DNA from: Alphaproteobacteria bacterium
Lineage (GTDB): Bacteria; Pseudomonadota; Alphaproteobacteria; GCA-2731375
Assembly (NCBI GenBank): GCA_030746295.1
Contig: JASLMY010000078.1
Span: forward strand, 1-19,106
DNA length: 19,106 nucleotides
Direction of reading: 5' to 3'
Part shown: positions 8,259 through 14,909 of the stretch, one piece after another
Position numbering within the stretch: the stretch's first letter is position 1
How the letters are laid out: the number at the start of each line of letters is the position of its first letter
Translations under genes and position numbers: made by a program
The notes under the pieces: model-generated
The model's database searches: none
The model's input: the letters and a program-made list of their open reading frames with translations, nothing else
What the model was told of the DNA's origin: nothing

Positions 8259-8330
8259 TCACAGGGTCTCCGGTCCAACGGCGGCGGCCTGCGGCCGTTC
8301 GGTTGTCGTTGTCTTCCTATCCCGTGTCAT
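8259..8330 (-). CDS. Possible 23-residue leader peptide or gene remnant
   Basis: In the 331-base gap between tetR and the AhpD-like gene, an ATG at 8330 is preceded by AAGGAGG with about 9-base spacing and opens a 23-codon frame (MTRDRKTTTTERPQ...) ending in TGA. A second ATG at 8338 opens a 3-codon frame overlapping it. The site lies just downstream of a perfect TetR operator at 8355-8368. The remainder of the gap, 8117-8258, shows no recognisable gene. A different frame stays open from 8262 into the AhpD-like gene but has the character of a shadow. This is either a short regulated ORF, a leader, or the broken start of a lost gene. Confidence 0.25.
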   Translation of the reverse strand: MTRDRKTTTTERPQAAAVGPETL

Positions 8331-8354
8331 CGCTTCATCCCTCCTTCAAGTTTC

Positions 8355-8368
8355 GGACCAATTGGTCC
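8355..8368. promoter_or_regulatory. Probable TetR operator (perfect palindrome)
   Basis: GGACCAATTGGTCC is an exact 14-bp palindrome. It lies 16 bases past the tetR stop and 10 bases upstream of a strong ribosome-binding sequence (AAGGAGG), so it could control a transcript reading toward the AhpD-like gene. It shares its core with the operator at the tetR start. Confidence 0.75.
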
Positions 8369-8384
8369 AGATATGGTAAAAAAC

Positions 8385-8969
8385 TCAGTCCAGCGCTCCG
8401 GTCACGATGCCCGCGACCGCCTCGAGGTGGGCCCGGTCCGCCGCGCCCTTGGCCAGGACCAGCAGTCCGTTGAGGCTGGCCGTCAGATAGCCCGCCAGGG
8501 CCTCGACCTCGTGGTCGGGCCCGATCTCGCCGCGGCCGCGGGCCTCGACCAAGGCATCCTGGAAGGCCGCCGTCATGCAGGCGAAGCCGTCCTCGACCCG
8601 GGCGCAGCACTGGGCATCGTGGCCCGCCAGCTCGACCGCGGTGTTGTTGATGAAACAGCCGCGACGCTCGCCGCCGGCCGATACCTCGGCGACCAGACGC
8701 TCGAAGACCGCGACGATGCCCCGCTTGCCGCCGCCGGCGGCCTTGATCCGGGCCCTCAAGCCGCGCTGGGCGAAGCGTTCCTGGTAGCGGTCCAGGGTGG
8801 CGATGTAGAGCTCGTGCTTGGAGCCGAAGGTGTCGTAGAAGCTGCTCTTGGAGATCCCCATGGCGCCGATCAGGTTGGTGAGCGCGGTCGCCTCATAGCC
8901 CTTCGACCAAAACACCTGCATCGCACTTTCGAGCGCCGTCTCGGTGTCGAATTCGCGTGGCCGTCCCAT
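8385..8969 (-). CDS. TetR-family transcriptional repressor
   Basis: 194 residues. The N-terminus MGRPREFDTETALESAMQVFW and the helix-turn-helix at about 28-50 (LTNLIGAMGISKSSFYDTFGSK) are standard TetR. The ligand domain has RRGCFINNTAVELAG with Cys105, and Cys121/Cys122 nearby. A Cys at about this position is the redox/electrophile sensor in NemR-type TetR proteins, so a similar sensing mode is possible but unproven here. The start at 8969 is chosen from the family N-terminus; an in-frame ATG at 9062 would translate through the operator. No Shine-Dalgarno is visible because an operator dyad ends only 5 bases upstream. It probably represses itself and the AhpD-like gene downstream. Confidence 0.93.
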   Translation of the reverse strand: MGRPREFDTETALESAMQVFWSKGYEATALTNLIGAMGISKSSFYDTFGSKHELYIATLDRYQERFAQRGLRARIKAAGGGKRGIVAVFERLVAEVSAGGERRGCFINNTAVELAGHDAQCCARVEDGFACMTAAFQDALVEARGRGEIGPDHEVEALAGYLTASLNGLLVLAKGAADRAHLEAVAGIVTGALD

Positions 8970-8974
8970 GGGGA

Positions 8975-9005
8975 TGCAATTTAGGACCAATCGGTCCAAA
9001 TTGCA
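8975..9005. promoter_or_regulatory. Extended TetR operator dyad at the tetR start
   Basis: The core GGACCAATCGGTCC (8984-8997) is flanked by further symmetry: TGCAATTT on the left and AAATTGCA on the right, offset by one base. The 31-base dyad ends 5 bases before the tetR start codon, so bound repressor would cover the expected promoter and ribosome-binding region. This is a typical autoregulatory arrangement. Confidence 0.75.
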
Positions 9006-9062
9006 AGGGGCGATTTTCACTCTGATGGCGATAGAGCGTTCGCCGCAATGCCCAGATCGCAT

Positions 9063-9962
9063 CTAGTGCGCGAAGCCGAGCCTGGCGCTGCCGTCCGCGC
9101 CGGCGCGCCAGGCGTGGCTCTGGGCGAAGCCAAGGAAGGCGCGGCAGAGCGCTTCGGGCGCCCGCTCGTGCCAGGCGAGGCCGATCGTGCGCCGGATCTC
9201 GACGCCCTCGACCGGCCGCCAGGCGAGCTCGGGCGCCTCTAGCGAATTCGGCGCCAGGCAGAGGCCGACACCGGCGGCGACCAGGCGCAAGGCCCAGTCG
9301 TCGCGCGTCGTCCGGTGCACGATCCGGGGCCGTATGCCGAGGGTGTCGAAGCGCCGTCTGGCCTCGGTCAGGGTCTCGCAGTGGGTCCGGACGATGAGCG
9401 ATCGAGCGTCGAGATCGGTGCCTTTGAGGCTCGCCTTGCGGGCCAGCGCGTGGCCCGCCGGCAGGGCCAGCAGCAGGCGGTCGTTGAAGAGGTGGTGGCG
9501 TTCGCCGCTCGGCGCCGCCAGGTCCAGCCGCGTGATTGCCGCATCGAGGCGGCCTTGGCTGAGCCAGCGGTCGATCTCCTGGACGCCGCCTTCCATCAGC
9601 TCGATTCCCGCCTCGCCATGGGCGCCGCCGAAGTCCGCCAGCAGGCGGGCCGTGGCTGCGCTCGGCAAGCTCGACAGGAGGCCAACGCGAAAGCGGTTCT
9701 GGGGCGCCGACTGTCGGAGAGCATGCTTGGCCCTATTGAGGCCACCGAGCGCCTCGCGGGCGTGCTCGAGGAAGCGCTCGCCCTCCGGCGTCGGGCGGGC
9801 CCGGCGGGCACCGCGCTCAAATAGAGCAACGCCAAGCTCTTGTTCTAATTTCTTGATCCCCTGAGACAAGGTCGGCTGAGAGACGAAGACGCGCGCGGCA
9901 CCACGGGTGAAGCTGCCGGTCTCAGCGACCGCGAGGGCATAGTGCAGTTGGTAAAGCTCCAT
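9063..9962 (-). CDS. LysR-family transcriptional regulator
   Basis: 299 residues. The N-terminal helix-turn-helix is classic LysR: FTRGAARVFVSQPTLSQGIKKLEQELGVALFER at about 18-50. It is followed by a linker helix and a two-lobed effector domain starting near RFRVGLLSSLPS. The start at 9962 gives the usual family N-terminus MELYQLHYALAVAETGSF; upstream in-frame starts at 9998 (ATG) and 10010 (TTG) add a hydrophobic leader not expected in LysR, and none has a visible ribosome site. It is divergent from the PaaI-type thioesterase with about 100 bases between start codons, and LysR proteins commonly regulate the divergent neighbour. The effector is unknown. Confidence 0.93.
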   Translation of the reverse strand: MELYQLHYALAVAETGSFTRGAARVFVSQPTLSQGIKKLEQELGVALFERGARRARPTPEGERFLEHAREALGGLNRAKHALRQSAPQNRFRVGLLSSLPSAATARLLADFGGAHGEAGIELMEGGVQEIDRWLSQGRLDAAITRLDLAAPSGERHHLFNDRLLLALPAGHALARKASLKGTDLDARSLIVRTHCETLTEARRRFDTLGIRPRIVHRTTRDDWALRLVAAGVGLCLAPNSLEAPELAWRPVEGVEIRRTIGLAWHERAPEALCRAFLGFAQSHAWRAGADGSARLGFAH

Positions 9963-10050
9963 GCCATAGACAATACCAATGATAACTATCGAAAGCATGG
10001 ATTTTATCAATAATTTCGAGCCGGATATTCTCGGAGCGTTGAGATCTCAT
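9963..10050. promoter_or_regulatory. Divergent promoter region between lysR and the thioesterase gene
   Basis: This short gap is clearly more AT-rich than the genes around it. It contains a spaced dyad ATAG (9966-9969)-N16-CTAT (9986-9989) and TTATCAATAA at 10004-10013. LysR regulators usually bind AT-rich dyads in such divergent regions, but the exact site cannot be assigned by eye. Confidence 0.4.
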
Positions 10051-10064
10051 GGAGGGTGCGCGCG

Positions 10065-10547
10065 ATGTCTGCCTTCACGCCCGCCAACCCGGACTTCGAG
10101 GCGCGGGTCCGCGACAGCTTCCGCCGCCAGGCTTTCATGGCCACGATCGGCGCCGAGCTGCCAGTGGTCGCGCCCGGCCAAGTCGCGCTCTCGCTGCCCC
10201 ACCGGCCCGACCTGACCCAGCAGCACGGCTTCTTTCACGGCGGCGTCGTCGCCACCATCGCCGACAACGCCGCCGGCTACGCCGCCTTCTCGCTGATGCC
10301 GGCCGACAGCTCGATCCTGACCGTCGAATTCAAGCTGAACCTCCTATCGCCGGCCGAGGGCGACCGCCTCGTCGCCGAGGCCGAGGTCTTGAAGCCGGGC
10401 CGTTCGCTGACGGTCTGCCGATCGGACGTCTATGGCGAGCGGGCGGGAAGCCGAAAGCTGATCGCGACCGCCTTGGTGACGCTGATGGCGCTGCCGGGCC
10501 GCTCGGATCACGCCTCCAGACCGAAGGCTTCCGCCAGCAGGGCGTAG
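10065..10547 (+). CDS. PaaI-family hotdog thioesterase
   Basis: 160 residues. The hotdog-fold motif QQHGFFHGGVVATIADNAAGYAA at 52-74 contains the HGG-x6-D pattern (His58-Gly-Gly ... Asp67) used by PaaI/4HBT thioesterases to hydrolyse acyl-CoA thioesters. VEFKLNLLSPAEGDRLVAEAEV follows as the second conserved block. The ATG at 10065 has GGAGGG 8 bases upstream; a GTG at 10056 lies inside that site and is rejected. The last 13 codons overlap the 3' end of the convergent LLM gene by 40 bases. The divergent lysR may control it. The acyl-CoA substrate is unknown. Confidence 0.92.
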   Translation: MSAFTPANPDFEARVRDSFRRQAFMATIGAELPVVAPGQVALSLPHRPDLTQQHGFFHGGVVATIADNAAGYAAFSLMPADSSILTVEFKLNLLSPAEGDRLVAEAEVLKPGRSLTVCRSDVYGERAGSRKLIATALVTLMALPGRSDHASRPKASASRA

Positions 10548-11521
10548 GAGCGGAGCCGGGCCTCGAAGTCGTGGGTGATGGTGACGACGACCAGCTCGTC
10601 CACACCATGGGCCTCGGCAATCGCTCCAAGCCGCGCCGCCACGCCGGCCGGGTCGCCGGCGATGGTGCGGTGGCGGTTGTACTCGACGATCATCATCTCT
10701 TGTGCGGTGTAGGGATAGGCCTCGGCCTCCTCGGGCGAGGGCACCGGCCCCGGGCGTCCGAGGCGCAGCCTCAAGAGCCAAAGGTCGCGGCTCCGCGCCA
10801 GGCGCTGGGCCTCCGCCTCGGTCTCGGCGACGATGACGAAGACGCCGACGCTGCCCCGAGGCTCGGGATAGAGCTCGGAAGGCGCGTACTGGCGCATGTA
10901 GGCTTGCATCACCGCCTCGCCGCCCTGGTCGTTGATGAAGTGGCCAAACGAGAAGGGGAGGCCGAAATGGGCCGCATAGGCGGCACTCTGGTCGGAGGAG
11001 CCGAGCAGCCAGATCTCCGGCGCGCCCGGCCCGCGGGGCTCGGCGTGGACGCCGCGGAAAGGGCTTTCTTCTTCGACTTGATCGTGAACGAAGTCAACCA
11101 CATCTTTGATTTGCCTTGGAAAATACTCAATTCCCAAGGCCCCCGGCCCATGTGCCAAAGCGCGCGCGGTGCGGCTGTCGCTGCCGGGTGCACGGCCGAT
11201 GCCGAGGTCGATGCGGCCGGGATAGAGGGTCTCCAGCATGCGAAAGCTCTCGGCCACTTTCAGGGCCGAGTAGTGGTTCAGCATGATGCCACCGGCGCCG
11301 ATCCGCATCCGCTCGGTCACCTGGGCGATGCGGCCGATCAGGATCTCGGGTGCCGAGCCGGCGAGGCCGCCGGCGTTGTGGTGCTCGGCCAGCCAATAGC
11401 GGCGATAGCCCAAGGCATCGCAGTGCCGGGCGAGCGCCAGGCTCTCCTCGATGGCGTCCGCCGCCGTTCGGCCCTCGCGGATCGGCGACTGGTCGAGGAC
11501 GCTGAGCGTGAGCGCCACCAC
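10508..11521 (-). CDS. LLM-class flavin-dependent oxidoreductase (luciferase-like)
   Basis: 337 residues. The N-terminus LSVLDQSPIREGRTAADAIEESLALARHCDALGYRRYWLAEHHN is characteristic of the bacterial-luciferase superfamily 'group 1' TIM-barrel oxidoreductases. FMN-barrel features follow: IGAGGIMLNHYSALKVAE and LYPGRIDLGIGRAPGSD. Such enzymes use reduced FMN and oxygen, or F420 in other branches; the substrate is not predictable. The GTG at 11521 directly abuts the TAG of the dioxygenase gene, so translation is probably coupled. A stretch at 11058-11142 has strikingly different, AT-ending codon usage but stays in frame. The 3' end overlaps the convergent thioesterase gene. Confidence 0.92.
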   Translation of the reverse strand: MVALTLSVLDQSPIREGRTAADAIEESLALARHCDALGYRRYWLAEHHNAGGLAGSAPEILIGRIAQVTERMRIGAGGIMLNHYSALKVAESFRMLETLYPGRIDLGIGRAPGSDSRTARALAHGPGALGIEYFPRQIKDVVDFVHDQVEEESPFRGVHAEPRGPGAPEIWLLGSSDQSAAYAAHFGLPFSFGHFINDQGGEAVMQAYMRQYAPSELYPEPRGSVGVFVIVAETEAEAQRLARSRDLWLLRLRLGRPGPVPSPEEAEAYPYTAQEMMIVEYNRHRTIAGDPAGVAARLGAIAEAHGVDELVVVTITHDFEARLRSYALLAEAFGLEA

Positions 11522-12349
11522 CTAGGCCGCTCCGACCTCGAAGGGCCGGTCCTGACCGATTCGGAAGTCGTTGCCGGCGCGGTCGCGGCCCCGGACCAGG
11601 TAGATCGGCCGCTTCGACATGTCTTGGCGGATCGCCGCACCACCGCCCAGCCGCTGGATCGTCCGGTCGTAGAGCGAGGTCGCCGGCATGTAGCGGACGG
11701 CGAGCCCGGCCCGGCGGCGCCCGGAACGGTTGGCCGCCGAGCCGTGCAGCAGAAAGGCATCGTGAATCGACATCTGCCCCGCCTCCAGCACCACGTCGAC
11801 GGCCCCGCTCCCGTCGAAGCCGGGATCGTCCACCACCTGGTCGATGGCGAGCCCGGGCCGGGTGTCGGTGCGGTGGTCGAGCATCGCTCTCTCCCGATGC
11901 GAGCCCGGGACGACGCGCAGGCAGCCGTTCTGGCATGTCGAATCGTCCAGCGCCAGCCAGACCGTGACCGTCGCCAACGGGCGGATCGGCCAATAGGGCG
12001 CGTCCTGGTGCCAGGGCACCTCGAGGCCGTCGCCGCCCGCCTTGGCGATGACGTGCGCGCCCCAACAGATCAGGTCCGGGCCTTCGATCTGGGCGACGAT
12101 GTCGAGGATCTCGGGCGTCCGCACGAATCCGAGGAACTTGGCGTCGGTCGGTCGTGCCGCGGCGCCGCCGCCCCAGCGCAGTACCAGATGCTCGGGCCGG
12201 CGCTCCGGGTTCTCGGCGATCAGGTCATCGAGCGCCGCCCGCATTTTCGCCAGCAGCGCCTCGGGCAGGCGCCAGCGCGGCACGATGTAGCCGTCCTGGC
12301 GATAGCGTGCCAGCTCGTCCTCGCTCAGCAAATGTGCCGTCGACGTCAT
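11522..12349 (-). CDS. Phytanoyl-CoA dioxygenase (PhyH) family protein
   Basis: 275 residues, the normal size for the family. The Fe(II)/2-oxoglutarate facial triad is visible: His114-x-Asp116 in PWHQDAPYW, and the distal His202 in FLLHGSAANRSGRRRAGLAVRY with a likely 2-oxoglutarate-binding Arg at 213. NGCLRVVPGSH at 141-151 is another PhyH signature. The enzyme should hydroxylate a small organic substrate using O2 and 2-oxoglutarate; the substrate is unknown. The ATG at 12349 starts 3 bases after the stop of the KPR-like gene, with AAGGG upstream, and its stop touches the next start, so this is the middle gene of a three-gene operon. Confidence 0.92.
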   Translation of the reverse strand: MTSTAHLLSEDELARYRQDGYIVPRWRLPEALLAKMRAALDDLIAENPERRPEHLVLRWGGGAAARPTDAKFLGFVRTPEILDIVAQIEGPDLICWGAHVIAKAGGDGLEVPWHQDAPYWPIRPLATVTVWLALDDSTCQNGCLRVVPGSHRERAMLDHRTDTRPGLAIDQVVDDPGFDGSGAVDVVLEAGQMSIHDAFLLHGSAANRSGRRRAGLAVRYMPATSLYDRTIQRLGGGAAIRQDMSKRPIYLVRGRDRAGNDFRIGQDRPFEVGAA

Positions 12350-12352
12350 CGC

Positions 12353-13348
12353 TCAGCCCTTTCCATGCTTCTCGATCGCCTCGCGCTCCAACCGGTCGTA
12401 ATCGATCTCGCCACCTTCCGCCAGGCGCATCCGTTGGCGCGTCAGCGCCTTCACCATCCAGGTCAGGGCCTCGTTGTAGGGCGTCGCGATCCCGAGTGCC
12501 CGGCCCTCGGCGACGACGGCGCCGTTCAGCGAGTCGATCTCGGTCGGCTTCGGCACCTCCATGTGCTGCAGCATCGAGGGCTTGTTGAACTTGGTCTTGC
12601 AGAAGTCTTTGATCGTCGCCATCGGGTCGGGATCGACGAGCGCGATGCCCTTGGCCCGGACCACCGCCAGCGCCTCCTCGATGATCCGGCTTTGCAGCGC
12701 GTCCGCTTCCGCCGTCATGGCGATCTCTCCGACCCGCTGGCCCAAGAGGGCGGCAATCGGGTTGATGGCGGCGTTGTGGACGAACTTGGTCCAGATATGG
12801 CCGACGATGTTGTCGACCACGGTCGGCTGGAAGCCGGCCCCGGCCAGAAGCTCGGCGAGGGTGCGGATGCGGGCACTGTCGTGGCCGTCGATCTCGCCCA
12901 GCCAAGTCGGACCGGCATGGGTGTGGGAGATCCGGCCGGGCCCGGGCACGGCAGCGCTGTGGTAGCTGAGGCCGCCCGCGACCCGTTCTTCCCCCAGCGC
13001 TTCGATCAAGACCTCCAGGTTGCCGACGCCGTTCTGCAGCGTGATCGCCCAGCCCTGGGGCCCGAGCACGCGGGCCGCCGTCGCCGCCGCCGCGGCGGTG
13101 TTGTTGGTATCGGTCTGGATCAGGGCGAGGTCGGCGACGCCCGCCTCGTCGGGTCGGGTCGTGGCCGGCACCTGGATGGTCGCCTCGCCGCCGATGCCGT
13201 CGAGGCCGAGGCCGTGCGAGCGGATCGCCGCCACATGCGCGTCCCAAGTATCGACCAGCGTGACCTCGGCGCCGTCACGGGCCAAGAGGCCGCCGTAGAG
13301 CCCGCCCATGGCACCGGCGCCGATGACGACTATCCGCAACTGTCTCAC
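12353..13348 (-). CDS. Ketopantoate reductase (ApbA/PanE) family protein
   Basis: 331 residues. The NADP-binding Rossmann loop VVIGAGAMGG is at 7-16. The catalytic-type Lys188 is in HIWTKFVHNAAINPIAALLG, followed by the C-terminal helical domain. The family reduces 2-dehydropantoate to pantoate in CoA synthesis, but many members in catabolic operons act on other 2-oxo or 3-hydroxy acids. The setting next to PhyH and LLM enzymes, with no panB or panC nearby, argues against a dedicated pantothenate role. The start is uncertain: the GTG at 13348 is one base from its purine run (AGAGG), while a TTG at 13339 is well spaced from the same run and gives the usual family N-terminus. First gene of the operon; divergent from ivd. 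Confidence 0.9.
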   Translation of the reverse strand: MRQLRIVVIGAGAMGGLYGGLLARDGAEVTLVDTWDAHVAAIRSHGLGLDGIGGEATIQVPATTRPDEAGVADLALIQTDTNNTAAAAATAARVLGPQGWAITLQNGVGNLEVLIEALGEERVAGGLSYHSAAVPGPGRISHTHAGPTWLGEIDGHDSARIRTLAELLAGAGFQPTVVDNIVGHIWTKFVHNAAINPIAALLGQRVGEIAMTAEADALQSRIIEEALAVVRAKGIALVDPDPMATIKDFCKTKFNKPSMLQHMEVPKPTEIDSLNGAVVAEGRALGIATPYNEALTWMVKALTRQRMRLAEGGEIDYDRLEREAIEKHGKG

Positions 13349-13469
13349 CCCTCTGACGCGCTCGGGTGGGGCAGCGTATCACAGCCCCTCGGCGCTTCGC
13401 ATAGCGCCGGGCAAGCGCTAAATTCAAACTGGGTCGCGGCAAGCGACGAGAGCAGAAAAGGTCACGCCC

Positions 13470-14642
13470 ATGCTGTCGAACACCTATCCGACGCTCGATT
13501 TCGGTCTCGGCGAGACCGCCGACATGCTGCGCGACACGGTGGTGAATTTCGCCGCAGACGAGATCGCCCCCCGGGCCGAGGAGATCGACCGGACGAACCA
13601 GTTCCCACGTGACCTCTGGCCCCGAATCGGCGAGTTGGGCCTGCACGGCGTTACCGTCGAGGAGGAGTACGGCGGCGCCGGCATGGGCTATCTGGAGCAC
13701 GTGGTCGCCGTTGAGGAACTGTCGCGCGCCTCGGGCTCGGTGGGCCTCAGCTACGGCGCCCATTCCAACCTCTGCATCAACCAGATCCGCCGCAACGGCA
13801 CCGAGGCGCAAAAGCGCCGCTATCTGCCGAAGCTGATCTCGGGCGAGCACGTGGGCGCGCTCGCAATGTCGGAGCCGGGCGCGGGCTCGGACGTCGTCGG
13901 CATGCGCACCCGGGCCGAGAAGAAGGGCGACCGTTACGTCCTCAACGGCAACAAGATGTGGATCACCAACGGGCCCGAGGCCGACGTCCTCTTCGTCTAC
14001 GCCAAGACCGAGCCCGAGGCCGGCCCGCGCGGCATCTCCGCCTTCCTGATCGAGCGCGGCTTCGCCGGCTTCTCGACGGCGCAGAAGCTCGACAAGCTCG
14101 GCATGCGCGGCTCGGATACCTGCGAATTGATCTTCGAGGACTGCGCGGTGCCCGAGGAGAACCTGGTCGGCGGCCTCAACCGGGGCGTGGAGGTGCTGAT
14201 GAGCGGCCTCGACTACGAGCGCGCGGTGCTGGCCGCGGGGCCCCTGGGGCTGATGCAGGCCTGCATGGACGTGGTCGTGCCCTACGTGCACGAGCGCGAG
14301 CAGTTCGGCCAGCCGATCGGCGAATTCCAATTGATGCAGGGCAAGCTCGCCGACATGTACACGACGATGAACGCCAGCCGGGCCTACGTCTACGCCGTCG
14401 CCAAGGCCTGCGACCGCGGCCAGACGACGCGCAAGGACGCCGCCGGCGCCATCCTCTACGCCGCCGAGAAGGGCACCTGGATGGCGCTGGAGGCGATCCA
14501 GGCCTTGGGCGGCATGGGCTACATCAACGAGTCGCCGACCGGGCGGCTGTTGCGGGACGCGAAGATCTACGAGATCGGCGCCGGCACATCAGAGATCCGC
14601 CGCATGCTGATCGGGCGAGAACTGTTCAAGGAGACGATGTGA
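13470..14642 (+). CDS. ivd: Isovaleryl-CoA dehydrogenase
   Basis: 390 residues, full length for an acyl-CoA dehydrogenase. The motifs are those of the isovaleryl-CoA branch. The catalytic base is Glu250 in [14 protein letters not shown], the helix-G position specific to isovaleryl-CoA dehydrogenase. The position that carries the catalytic Glu in medium-chain enzymes (Y-E-G-T) is instead Ala in [15 protein letters not shown]-binding segments [13 protein letters not shown] and KMWITNG are present. The enzyme oxidises isovaleryl-CoA to 3-methylcrotonyl-CoA in leucine breakdown, passing electrons to ETF. AAAAGG at 13456-13461 precedes the ATG. The next pathway enzyme, mccB, lies 3.5 kb downstream beyond a chemoreceptor gene. 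Confidence 0.95.
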   Translation: MLSNTYPTLDFGLGETADMLRDTVVNFAADEIAPRAEEIDRTNQFPRDLWPRIGELGLHGVTVEEEYGGAGMGYLEHVVAVEELSRASGSVGLSYGAHSNLCINQIRRNGTEAQKRRYLPKLISGEHVGALAMSEPGAGSDVVGMRTRAEKKGDRYVLNGNKMWITNGPEADVLFVYAKTEPEAGPRGISAFLIERGFAGFSTAQKLDKLGMRGSDTCELIFEDCAVPEENLVGGLNRGVEVLMSGLDYERAVLAAGPLGLMQACMDVVVPYVHEREQFGQPIGEFQLMQGKLADMYTTMNASRAYVYAVAKACDRGQTTRKDAAGAILYAAEKGTWMALEAIQALGGMGYINESPTGRLLRDAKIYEIGAGTSEIRRMLIGRELFKETM

Positions 14643-14768
14643 TCGGCGGCGCGTCGGCGCCCTGAGCCGCCGGGTCGACGGCGGACGACTTCGAGGCCAC
14701 GACCGCCCACCCGGATCCGCGCTCGCGTATCGGTCGGCTTTCCCGCGCCGCGCTCTTGGGCGCGAATT

Positions 14769-14789
14769 AGTGAATTCACTTAAATTTAA
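14769..14789. promoter_or_regulatory. Adjacent AT-rich palindromes upstream of the chemoreceptor gene
   Basis: AGTGAATTCACT (14769-14780) and TTAAATTTAA (14780-14789) are two perfect palindromes sharing one base, in an otherwise GC-rich 267-base gap between ivd and the chemoreceptor. They lie about 120 bases upstream of the chemoreceptor start and suggest a promoter/operator region. I could not place a convincing sigma-factor consensus. Confidence 0.4.
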
Positions 14790-14909
14790 CGGCACTGCTC
14801 TACCACTGCGAGTTGGGGACGACATGCCGTGGGGACGGCAGACGGCTGCCCGGACCGCGTTCCGAGGCGAGTTGGCAATCGGGGAAAGGAAGAAGGTGGG
14901 GAACTCAGA

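Noticed and set aside
7909..8262. 117-codon minus-strand frame from a GTG at 8262 running into the AhpD-like gene
   Set aside because: It lacks a ribosome site, overlaps the recognised gene out of frame for half its length, and has an arginine-rich shadow composition; only a decayed remnant is conceivable.
10049..13612. 1187-codon plus-strand open frame
   Set aside because: Runs opposite three recognised enzymes and through the 5' end of ivd in the wrong frame; it is a GC-bias artefact.
14790..14810. Sigma-54 promoter suggested by GGCAC upstream of the chemoreceptor
   Set aside because: The -24-like GGCAC is not followed by a GC-containing -12 element at the correct spacing.
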